A DNA stretch of 6,810 nucleotides, from the NCBI GenBank assembly GCA_030618965.1, contig JAUXCJ010000057.1, forward strand, positions 1-6,810. The letters are read 5' to 3'. The notes beneath the pieces were generated by a model. The model saw only the letters and a program-made list of their open reading frames with translations, was not told the DNA's origin and did no database searches. Below, piece by piece: positions 1-5,911 of this stretch. Both the position numbers and the translations under genes were made by a program. Position 1 is the first letter of the stretch. Each line of letters starts with the position of its first letter. Source of the DNA: Thiomargarita sp. (GTDB taxonomy: Bacteria > Pseudomonadota > Gammaproteobacteria > Beggiatoales > Beggiatoaceae).

Positions 1-216
1 ATGCGATTTACCCGTGCCATAATTACCAATAATAAACAAGCCTTTTTTATCGCCAACTTCATTAAAGCGGAGTTGTTCAAAAACCAGATTATTGAATTTA
101 TTAGCCATTTCGTCTGAAATGACATAAGTTTTAACTAATAGCTCAATTCGATTAGTCTGCTGGAATTGAATAACAGTTTCTAATTTTTCAAATTGGATGA
201 GTTCGGAATAGTGCAT
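1..216 (-). CDS. Partial DUF6079-like P-loop ATPase (N-terminal 72 residues)
   Basis: The ATG lies at 216-214 on the minus strand, and 72 codons stay open to the window edge, so only the N-terminus is present. The protein starts MHYSELIQFEKLETVIQF and ends in GNYGTGKSH, a Walker A P-loop (GxxGxGKS type) at residues 64-72. The opening 'YSxLIQFExxETVIQ', the 'YVISDEMA' segment and 'KGLFIIGNYGTGKSH' match what I recall of the N-terminus of DUF6079-family ATPases. These are large proteins related to PglY/BrxC of BREX-type phage-defence systems. The start lies 6 bases past the stop of the upstream 737-aa ATPase gene and has no clear Shine-Dalgarno site, so translation is probably coupled. The P-loop is seen directly. 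The family is recalled from sequence pattern and the defence role is inferred from the family. Most of the gene lies outside the window. Confidence 0.8.
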   Translation of the reverse strand, partial: MHYSELIQFEKLETVIQFQQTNRIELLVKTYVISDEMANKFNNLVFEQLRFNEVGDKKGLFIIGNYGTGKSH

Positions 217-222
217 GTTGTG

Positions 223-2436
223 TTATTGATTATTAATGAAAGGATTTTTTCTAATAAAAGCATCTTTAATCAAATCCAAAGAAATAGCTTTTTGTTGCAA
301 TGCTTTAGCGGATTCATAGGAATAGAAACCACTGATAAATACTTCCCATAATTTTCCCCTTTTATCAATATTCTTTGTTAAGTTGGGTAAAACATCTTTT
401 TGTGGATAAAACAGTTCAGGGTAAGCTATTTTTACTTTTTCATAGTATTTTTCGGCATCTTCTCTTTGATTGTATGAAGCAATGATCACCACTTGTTTTC
501 CCTTTTCGAGTTCTGATATAAACTTACCCAGTTCAGTTTGATCTGATAATGAGTCTTGGAATCGCGCTATTTTCAGCGGTTCCAGTGCTTTTTCCAGTTG
601 GGCGGTTTTACCCGGCACTTTTTGTAGTGCTATTTGGCTATCTTCTCCCTTTCTGAGTTTAGCATTTTCTTCCTGAGCCGTTTCAAATGCCACTGTCAGT
701 TTTGGAAAAGATCCCCAATAAACCCAAACGCTGGCGACTAAATTTAACACCAGTCCAGCAATTAGTAAATTTATTTGTCTAGTTTTTTTGTGTTTAAAAC
801 TATCAAATTCCTTTTGTAAATTAAAATAATCGTAACGTATTTGATTATTTATATTAGATACTTGAGCAGTATAATCTAGCTTTTTATAAGCCTGTAGTGC
901 TATTTCAAAATTGTTTTCCGCTAGTGCCTTTTCAGCTATTTTTTCCAAAATTTGTTTGCGTCTACTATTGGCTTCTGGTTGTTTAGGTTCCAAAGCCAGC
1001 ACCTGTTCATATAATCGGAGTTGTTCTTTTTCATGCTGACTTTCTTGAGCTAAGACTAAAAGAGCTTGTATCAGGCGGGAACGGGCTGCAAGGGGTTTGT
1101 AATTATATAGGCTTTCTAATAACTCTTTAGCTTTTTGGGTTTCTCCCTGAGCCAATAGAATGTCTGCCAGTAATTGTTGAGCAGCGAGATGGCTAGGGTT
1201 TAGGCGAGTTGCTTCGCTTAGCTTTTGAACTGCATCTGTTAATTCTCCTTTTTGATATAAATCTAAACCAGCATGGAATAGTTTATCTGCAACCGGATCA
1301 ATGCGATCTAATTCATTTTGGGTTCTTTGCAGGGGTTTATTTTCTTTAATCCAGCGGCGCATGATTTCAATGCGAAAGGAATAGCCTTCTTCATTGAATG
1401 TTAACCACTGCCATTCTTGTAGTCTTTGAGGTGCGTTTTTTAATTCTTGAATAACAACGCGAATGCCATTTTCATAGAACCATTTTTCAAGAGCTTGTTC
1501 TGTTATAGGTTCAGGGCCTGCTTGGGCTAAACTTGAAGCCGTTACTTGTTCTACAGGTGGTAAGCTGTTCCATAATCTTTCTAAGTGATTACTGCTGGCA
1601 TCCAGTACATCAACAATCACATTGTCGATATCGCTTAGACTAACTCTGGGGATTGTTTGTGATCTTCTTCTTCTATTATGAATATATTTCCAGACTTGAA
1701 AGCAGACTTGTTGAGTAAAAAGGGGATGTCCTTGGGTGTATTGCCAAACCCTTTCCACCGCTTCGTCGGGCCATTTGATGCTCCGATTCTTTTCGGATAA
1801 ACGGACCAGCGTTTCAGTATCTTCATAATTAAAAAGAGATAAATGTTTGAATGGGGGACGCGCTCTAAATAGGTAGATAGCCATATTATCAATATCGTCA
1901 ACATTACGCCCCATCGCAAAGATAAACTTGAGTTGTGGCAATACGCGGTAACGTAGTTGACGTAGATAGGGAAAAAAGCTTAAACCTGCTTCTAGGTTTT
2001 CGGGTTCGGCTTGTTCGTCAAATTCATCAAAGAGTAAAACCAGCTTGCTTTCTTCAGGCAAATAGTCTAAAACGTCAGGCAGCCAATTTTCTATAAATTC
2101 ATTTTCAGCCTGTTCACCTAAATCTGGTATTTCTTGATTCAGATCTTGGGCGATCTTGATTGCCAGTTCATTGAGCAGCTTTTCTAAGGACCACTTGGTT
2201 TTATCTTGTAAGTCAAAGTAAACTAAATAATAGTTGCCATGCTTGGGTAAAGTAGCGGTTAAGTGTTGCAACACCGAGGTTTTGCCAATATACCGCTGCC
2301 CATGTAGAACCAGGCTATGTTCTTCTGGATTTTCTAAAAATACCAGTACTTCGTGTAAAATATCAGCTCGCCCAACAAATGCGGTCGTATTCGCAACGGA
2401 CTTATTGGTAATATAAGGATTAGTAGCGCGGTACAT
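223..2436 (-). CDS. STAND-like AAA ATPase with TPRs, one TM segment and a SPOR-like C-terminus
   Basis: This 737-aa protein has an N-terminal P-loop NTPase. Walker A is GQRYIGKT (residues 46-53) and Walker B is LVLLFDE followed by FDE (132-141). 'FAMGR' (173-177) and 'YTQGHPLF' (233-240) follow, a layout typical of STAND/ORC-like ATPases. Residues about 280-365 look like a winged-helix region. Residues about 380-520 hold TPR-like helices (e.g. AGLDLYQKGELTDAVQKL). A basic patch (KHKKTR, 548-553) precedes one transmembrane helix (about 554-577), so the ATPase and TPRs should be cytoplasmic and the C-terminus periplasmic. A short coiled-coil-like stretch follows. Residues 645-733 (VVIIASYNQREDAEKYYEKV, then LWEVFISGFYSYESAKAL) resemble a SPOR peptidoglycan-binding fold. 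The start is supported by AGGA at 2447-2444, seven bases from the ATG. It forms an operon with the DUF6079-like gene six bases downstream. The ATPase, TPR and TM calls are firm; SPOR is tentative. The physiological role is unknown, with defence or envelope sensing possible. Confidence 0.85.
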   Translation of the reverse strand: MYRATNPYITNKSVANTTAFVGRADILHEVLVFLENPEEHSLVLHGQRYIGKTSVLQHLTATLPKHGNYYLVYFDLQDKTKWSLEKLLNELAIKIAQDLNQEIPDLGEQAENEFIENWLPDVLDYLPEESKLVLLFDEFDEQAEPENLEAGLSFFPYLRQLRYRVLPQLKFIFAMGRNVDDIDNMAIYLFRARPPFKHLSLFNYEDTETLVRLSEKNRSIKWPDEAVERVWQYTQGHPLFTQQVCFQVWKYIHNRRRRSQTIPRVSLSDIDNVIVDVLDASSNHLERLWNSLPPVEQVTASSLAQAGPEPITEQALEKWFYENGIRVVIQELKNAPQRLQEWQWLTFNEEGYSFRIEIMRRWIKENKPLQRTQNELDRIDPVADKLFHAGLDLYQKGELTDAVQKLSEATRLNPSHLAAQQLLADILLAQGETQKAKELLESLYNYKPLAARSRLIQALLVLAQESQHEKEQLRLYEQVLALEPKQPEANSRRKQILEKIAEKALAENNFEIALQAYKKLDYTAQVSNINNQIRYDYFNLQKEFDSFKHKKTRQINLLIAGLVLNLVASVWVYWGSFPKLTVAFETAQEENAKLRKGEDSQIALQKVPGKTAQLEKALEPLKIARFQDSLSDQTELGKFISELEKGKQVVIIASYNQREDAEKYYEKVKIAYPELFYPQKDVLPNLTKNIDKRGKLWEVFISGFYSYESAKALQQKAISLDLIKDAFIRKNPFINNQ

Positions 2437-2497
2437 TGATTTTTCCTATAATATTAAATTAGTGATTACTTTAGCTTATTATTAAACAAAACTCAAA
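2437..2497. promoter_or_regulatory. Divergent promoter region between the ATPase operon and ampD
   Basis: This 61-bp, very AT-rich gap separates two divergently transcribed genes and must carry start signals for at least one of them. On the plus strand TATAAT occurs at 2447-2452, a perfect sigma70 -10 hexamer that would start transcription near 2459, but I see no convincing -35 box at 16-18 bp. The same stretch on the minus strand is TAATATTATAGGAAAA. It supplies the AGGA Shine-Dalgarno of the ATPase gene and AT-rich -10-like hexamers further upstream. ampD itself has no clear Shine-Dalgarno before its ATG (AAACTCAAA-ATG). No operator palindrome is evident. Promoter positions are inferred. 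Confidence 0.4.
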
Positions 2498-3046
2498 ATG
2501 AAAAATTTAGATACAGATAAAGCCTGGTTAGAAGCTGTGCGCCGATCACCATCACCGTATTGTGATGATCGTCCTGAAGGGGTCGAGATTGATTTGCTGG
2601 TTATTCATGGTATTAGCTTACCCCCGGGTAAATTTGGTGGCCCCTTTATTGACCAATTATTTACACATAAATTAGATAAAAATGTTGATCCTTATTTTGT
2701 TGACATCGCAGATTCACAGGTTTCTGCCCATTTGCTAATTCGACGTACTGGGGAACTAATACAATATGTATCTTTCCAGCAACGGGCTTGGCACGCGGGC
2801 GAGTCCTCTTTTCGAGGACGTTGTTGCTGTAATGATTTTTCAATCGGTATTGAACTGGAAGGCTGTGATGACGTGCCTTATACAAATGAACAATATCAGC
2901 AATTAGCACGAGTGATAGCGATCTTGCGCCAAGCTTGGCCAGTATTAACCGATGATCGGATTGTTGGTCATAGTGATATTGCGCCCGGGCGTAAAACGGA
3001 TCCTGGGCAAGCGTTTGATTGGGGACGTTTATATGGTACGGTGTAA
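2498..3046 (+). CDS. ampD: 1,6-anhydro-N-acetylmuramyl-L-alanine amidase AmpD
   Basis: AmpD cleaves the lactyl-amide bond between 1,6-anhydroMurNAc and L-Ala in muropeptides taken up into the cytoplasm. This is a step of peptidoglycan recycling, and it lowers the inducer of AmpR-controlled beta-lactamase in species that have it. At 182 aa the protein has the usual AmpD length (E. coli about 183) and no signal peptide, as expected for the cytoplasmic enzyme. It is an Amidase_2 (PGRP-like) zinc fold. The expected zinc ligands are H37 (LLVIHGIS), H158 (IVGHSDI) and D168 (GRKTDPG). The catalytic glutamate is E119 in FSIGIELEG, and K166 matches the family lysine. 'AWHAGESSFRGR' and 'DFSIGIELEGCDD' are AmpD hallmarks. 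The CCC at 109-111 is unusual just before the conserved CND. It is transcribed away from the ATPase operon and ends before a strong palindrome. No ampE follows here. I am confident of AmpD rather than secreted AmiD. Confidence 0.95.
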   Translation: MKNLDTDKAWLEAVRRSPSPYCDDRPEGVEIDLLVIHGISLPPGKFGGPFIDQLFTHKLDKNVDPYFVDIADSQVSAHLLIRRTGELIQYVSFQQRAWHAGESSFRGRCCCNDFSIGIELEGCDDVPYTNEQYQQLARVIAILRQAWPVLTDDRIVGHSDIAPGRKTDPGQAFDWGRLYGTV

Positions 3047-3061
3047 TTATATAGGAATCCG

Positions 3062-3123
3062 AAATAAGCTGAAAATCAGACCTCCGAGGTTTTCAAAACC
3101 TCGGAGGTCTTTGCCACCACAAA
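3062..3123 (+). repeat. 62-bp dispersed repeat, copy 1, with a 16-bp-arm perfect palindrome
   Basis: The core at 3078-3110 is a perfect inverted repeat: AGACCTCCGAGGTTTT, one central C, then its exact reverse complement. A second copy lies in opposite orientation at 4860-4921. The similarity extends into the flanks: AAATAAGCTGAAAATC before the core matches 15 of 16 bases of the other copy, and 10 of 13 bases match after it. In total about 57 of 62 positions agree. It sits 15 bases after the ampD stop and could act as a transcription terminator, since the stem is followed by only a short T run (TTT). The conserved flanks point to a dispersed REP- or MITE-like element rather than just a terminator. 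Confidence 0.85.
3078..3113 (+). terminator. Possible terminator after ampD (palindrome stem)
   Basis: The 16-bp GC-containing stem with a one-base centre (realistically a loop of 3-5 bases) lies about 30 bases after the ampD stop and would form a very stable RNA hairpin. The run after the stem is short (the stem ends TCT, then TTG), so intrinsic termination may be weak. The same DNA is a dispersed repeat, so the terminator role is an inference from position and stability. Confidence 0.45.
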
Positions 3124-3163
3124 TCATTTAGGATGTCTATATGACGATTGGAGCATTTTCAAC

Positions 3164-4804
3164 ATGAAAAAACATATCTTCACGATAGTCCTTGCACTAT
3201 CCATTTTATTAATAAATGCTTGCGTCACGCAACCAATTGCTGGTGCTAATACGGAACGCGGTTTTAAACCATATCCATCCACAACTATTAGTATTAATGC
3301 CAATACTGCTCAAGTGGCTTTGGTTATTGGTAATGGTAAATATAATTATAAGCCTTTGAGGAATACGGTTAACGATGCAATTGATATGAAAAAAGTATTG
3401 GAAAGCATCGGTTTTCAGGTTATTTTCAAAACCAATTTAAATCAAGGTAGTATGGATAAAGCTTTGCGGCAATTTGGTAGGCTTTTGTCTAAAAATAAAG
3501 GCGTTGGTTTTTTTTACTATGCTGGGCATGGGGCGCGTTCCAGCGGTCGTAATTATTTGATTCCGACTGATAATAACCGGATTGCGGTTGAAAATGATTT
3601 GCAATATTACGCGATTGATGCCAACAAAGTCTTATCAACCATGCGAAAAGCCAGAAATAATGTGAATATCATTGTACTTGATGCTTGTCGTGATAATCCT
3701 TATGTCGGTGCTAGCAGAAGTCTGAAACGAGGCTTAACTCAGATGGAATCCCCAACAGGTTCCATTATTTCCTTTGCCACCTCTGAAGGTAAAACCGCTT
3801 CGGATCGTAGTAAAAATGGTCGCAATGGTTTGTTTACTTCACACTTGATCGCGGCATTGAAAACCGCCAATAAAACCCATCAACGTGTTGATGATATGTT
3901 TATGGCAGTCAATAATGCGGTAACAAAGGAAAGTCATGGAAAACAGGAACCTTGGCAGCAGGATTCTTTGAGAATACCGTTTTGTTTTGGAGGCTGTTTA
4001 ACAGTAGCGACTACAGTGCCGCAGCCCAAGCCCATTGTGAGACCATCGGTTCCCGCAACAATGCAGTCTTCGGTACCAAGAATAAAAGTATCAAGAAAAG
4101 TGTTCAGAGATACTTTAATAGATGGCAGCAAAGGCCCTGAAATGGTGATAATCCCTGCGGGTTCCTTTAGAATGGGTGACATTCAAGGGGCTGGATCATC
4201 TGATGAAAGGCCGGTGCGTCAAGTGTCAGTCAGAGCCTTTGCGATGGGGCGGTATGAAGTGACTTTTGCAGAATATGACAAGTTCACAGAAGCTACGGGT
4301 AAATCTAAAGCTTTAGATTTAAACTGGGGGCGTGGCAATCGACCGGTGATTAATGTGTCATGGCAGAGTGCTGTGGCTTATGCCAAGTGGTTAAGCGAGC
4401 AAACCGGACATGAATATCGTTTGCCGACAGAGGCGGAATGGGAATATGCCGCCCGTGCTGGTACTGATACTAAATATTGGTGGGGTAATGAAATTGGTAC
4501 TAATAAAGCCAATTGTTATAAGTGTGGAAGCCGTTTTAACTACACTGCGCCCGTCGGCTCTTTTAGAGCTAATCCGTTCGGACTCTATGATACTGCTGGG
4601 AACGTATGGGAGTGGACTTGCTCTGAATATCACGATAAATATCAAGGTAGTGAAAAAAAATGCAATCATAATGCTAGCCGGTTTACACTCCGTGGTGGTT
4701 CCTGGAACGACCACGCGAGGTCAGCGCGGTCGGCGAGTCGTTACTGGTTAAGCTCCTCGATTGGTTTCAGGGAATACGGATTTAGGCTAGTTCGTACTAA
4801 GTAA
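3164..4804 (+). CDS. Lipoprotein with caspase-like protease domain and FGE/SUMF1 (C-type-lectin-fold) domain
   Basis: This 546-aa protein starts with a lipoprotein signal: MKKH, a hydrophobic core and a lipobox ending INAC with C20. The +2 residue is V, not D, which suggests the outer membrane. Residues about 49-277 form a caspase-like (peptidase C14, orthocaspase) domain. It starts VALVIGNGKY and has catalytic H122 in FYYAGHG and catalytic C175 in VLDACRDNP; the SFATSEGKTASD strand also fits. A proline-rich linker (about 280-310) leads to an FGE-sulfatase/SUMF1 domain (about 323-545) with MVIIPAGSFRMGD, GRYEVTFAEY, RLPTEAEWEYAARAG, GLYDTAGNVWEWT and LRGGSW. The catalytic cysteine pair of true formylglycine-generating enzymes is absent after RGGSW, so this domain is probably a binding scaffold. 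The GGAG at 3150-3153 supports the start. It is flanked by inverted 62-bp repeats. Its extreme C-terminus resembles a DGR variable region. The substrate is unknown. Confidence 0.93.
   Translation: MKKHIFTIVLALSILLINACVTQPIAGANTERGFKPYPSTTISINANTAQVALVIGNGKYNYKPLRNTVNDAIDMKKVLESIGFQVIFKTNLNQGSMDKALRQFGRLLSKNKGVGFFYYAGHGARSSGRNYLIPTDNNRIAVENDLQYYAIDANKVLSTMRKARNNVNIIVLDACRDNPYVGASRSLKRGLTQMESPTGSIISFATSEGKTASDRSKNGRNGLFTSHLIAALKTANKTHQRVDDMFMAVNNAVTKESHGKQEPWQQDSLRIPFCFGGCLTVATTVPQPKPIVRPSVPATMQSSVPRIKVSRKVFRDTLIDGSKGPEMVIIPAGSFRMGDIQGAGSSDERPVRQVSVRAFAMGRYEVTFAEYDKFTEATGKSKALDLNWGRGNRPVINVSWQSAVAYAKWLSEQTGHEYRLPTEAEWEYAARAGTDTKYWWGNEIGTNKANCYKCGSRFNYTAPVGSFRANPFGLYDTAGNVWEWTCSEYHDKYQGSEKKCNHNASRFTLRGGSWNDHARSARSASRYWLSSSIGFREYGFRLVRTK
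4691..4783 (+). other. Candidate DGR-type variable region at the 3' end of the caspase-FGE gene
   Basis: This segment encodes residues 510-540, from RGGSWNDH through ARSARSASRYW to IGFREYGF. It lies at the very end of an FGE/C-type-lectin-fold domain, where variable regions of diversity-generating retroelements normally sit. The 50 bases 4691-4740 are about 70% GC, against about 34% in the 50 bases before, so the composition is foreign to the gene. The pattern GGSWNxxARxARSAxRxxxxxxIGFR fits a template in which AAC/AAT codons were scattered by adenine mutagenesis (D516, H517, S520, S525, Y527 and W528 are candidates). No template repeat or reverse transcriptase is in the window, so this is a hypothesis based on one copy. 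Confidence 0.5.
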
Positions 4805-4859
4805 TTTGGGTTTTTTTAGGATTTTCTTGTCTGAATCAGGATATTACTTCGTTACTTTG

Positions 4860-4921
4860 TTTGTGGATGCCAAGACCTCCGAGGTTTTCAAAACCTCGGA
4901 GGTCTGATTTTCAACTTATTT
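4860..4921 (-). repeat. 62-bp dispersed repeat, copy 2 (inverted relative to copy 1)
   Basis: The core at 4873-4905 is the same perfect palindrome (AGACCTCCGAGGTTTT arms around one base). Read on the minus strand it is preceded by AAATAAGTTGAAAATC, matching 15 of 16 bases of copy 1, and followed by TGGCATCCACAAA, matching 10 of 13. The two copies therefore point toward each other and bracket the caspase-FGE gene at a distance of about 1.74 kb. In each case the conserved 'AAATAAG' end lies just past the 3' end of a gene, ampD for copy 1 and the minus-strand unknown gene for copy 2. A REP/MITE-like element is the best description. Confidence 0.85.
4873..4905. terminator. Possible bidirectional terminator between convergent genes
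   Basis: The 16-bp-arm palindrome lies between the convergent stops of the caspase-FGE gene (plus strand) and the unknown 325-aa ORF (minus strand), where a bidirectional terminator is expected. On the plus strand it is followed by GATTTTC, on the minus strand by TTGGC, so neither side has a strong U tract. A separate run of seven T lies at 4810-4816, soon after the caspase-FGE stop, but without a good stem. The role is inferred from location and stability. Confidence 0.45.
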
Positions 4922-4924
4922 ATG

Positions 4925-5902
4925 TTACGGAGCAACTGCGGTATTCATCAACCACCAAGCAGAAATCATCTGTTGCCATGCAGAAAGGTCTTTTTGCACA
5001 AATAAGGCTTTTTTCCCGATTTTATTAAAAAATGCCTTGTATGGCTTGTTCGGCAGCATCACTAATTTTCTATCACGACGCATAAAAATGCTGGCTTCAA
5101 ATTCCAGTAGTCTCATTGTATTGCCGCTCCTATTTTGTTCAAATCTTATTTTATTTATAAATACAATCGGTTGAGTCATTTCATAAAAAATACGCTCTCC
5201 TGAGTGTTTAAAAATTTTTTGACTTTCTTCCACAAGTGCGCCAATAGAGCGAGTTATTTCTGCAATCAGCACTCTTTCTGCATGGTTAATATTAGTATCT
5301 TGTTGGTTAATTTGGCTATTTTTAATAATCATTTTAGTAGTCCGGTTCCCAGTGCGTATCATAAATGAACTGATGGGTTTAACGAGGTGATATGGATAAG
5401 GCGTAAAACTTAAGGCTTCTAATCCGGCTACACTGAAATGACCTAAATTAACGATAAAGCTTTCAGTTAATGGTTGAATGCTCGGACCAAAAGGCCCGGC
5501 AAAAAACGCGGCTGGGACTAAACTTAAGGCATCTAATCCAAGATTTAATAGATCGTCACCGCTGAGTTCTCGTCCATCAGTCATTTTTTTGATGGCGTAA
5601 TAACTGCCATGATAAGGAAGCCAAGTGATTGGTCCATTTGGTAAAACACCAACTTCTTCAGCAAGGGCAACCTGATTTGTGATAGAGGCCAAAGAGCGTA
5701 AACTATCGGTTAAATCAGGGCATGCTTGCTCAGGGTAATTCGGGCAAAGATTGAGCAATTTATTAGCTAAAGCTGCTTGGGTGATTACCGAAAGTGGGCG
5801 ACGGATTAATTCACGAAATAGTGGCTCATTTTGGTATCTAAATAAAGCCTCTACCGTGTTATCATCACCTTGTAATAACATAGAAATGATAATGGGCTGC
5901 AT
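4925..5902 (-). CDS. Unknown protein; probable C-terminal part of a split secreted protein
   Basis: This 325-aa ORF starts MQPIIISMLLQGDD and I do not recognise its family. It lacks a signal peptide. It lies in exactly the same frame as the upstream 268-aa ORF, separated only by TAA plus the codons for P, T and D. There is no convincing Shine-Dalgarno site before its ATG; the nearest purine stretch (GGTGA) is about 20 bases away, inside the upstream ORF. Two hydrophobic stretches, about residues 118-137 and 148-166, could be one or two membrane-associated helices. C53 and C61 could form a disulphide if exported. The segment EPLFRELIRRPLSVI (26-40) resembles repeat-like units in the upstream ORF. 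It may be made only by reinitiation after the TAA, or not at all. It converges on the caspase-FGE gene with a shared palindrome between them. Confidence 0.6.
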   Translation of the reverse strand: MQPIIISMLLQGDDNTVEALFRYQNEPLFRELIRRPLSVITQAALANKLLNLCPNYPEQACPDLTDSLRSLASITNQVALAEEVGVLPNGPITWLPYHGSYYAIKKMTDGRELSGDDLLNLGLDALSLVPAAFFAGPFGPSIQPLTESFIVNLGHFSVAGLEALSFTPYPYHLVKPISSFMIRTGNRTTKMIIKNSQINQQDTNINHAERVLIAEITRSIGALVEESQKIFKHSGERIFYEMTQPIVFINKIRFEQNRSGNTMRLLEFEASIFMRRDRKLVMLPNKPYKAFFNKIGKKALFVQKDLSAWQQMISAWWLMNTAVAP

Positions 5903-5911
5903 GTCAGTTGG

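Noticed and set aside
4391..4751. Overlapping open frames on both strands inside the FGE domain region
   Set aside because: They lie wholly inside the caspase-FGE gene, which has clear conserved motifs, and their translations show no recognisable domain or start signals. The same applies to the open frames at 1635-1919, 2234-2416, 2661-2909, 3934-4182 and 3952-4140.
4130..4798. Active sulfatase-modifying enzyme
   Set aside because: The catalytic cysteine pair expected after RGGSW is missing, and no sulfatase gene is nearby.
4788..4799. Small hairpin TAGT-TCGT-ACTA right after the candidate variable region, as a DGR target-site hairpin
   Set aside because: The stem is only 4 bp and AT-rich, far weaker than the known downstream DGR hairpin, so it is likely chance.
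3078..4905. The two identical palindromes as a CRISPR array or retron-like RNA
   Set aside because: There are only two copies, 1.8 kb apart and inverted, with a gene between them. There is no regular spacer pattern and no cas or reverse-transcriptase gene in the window.
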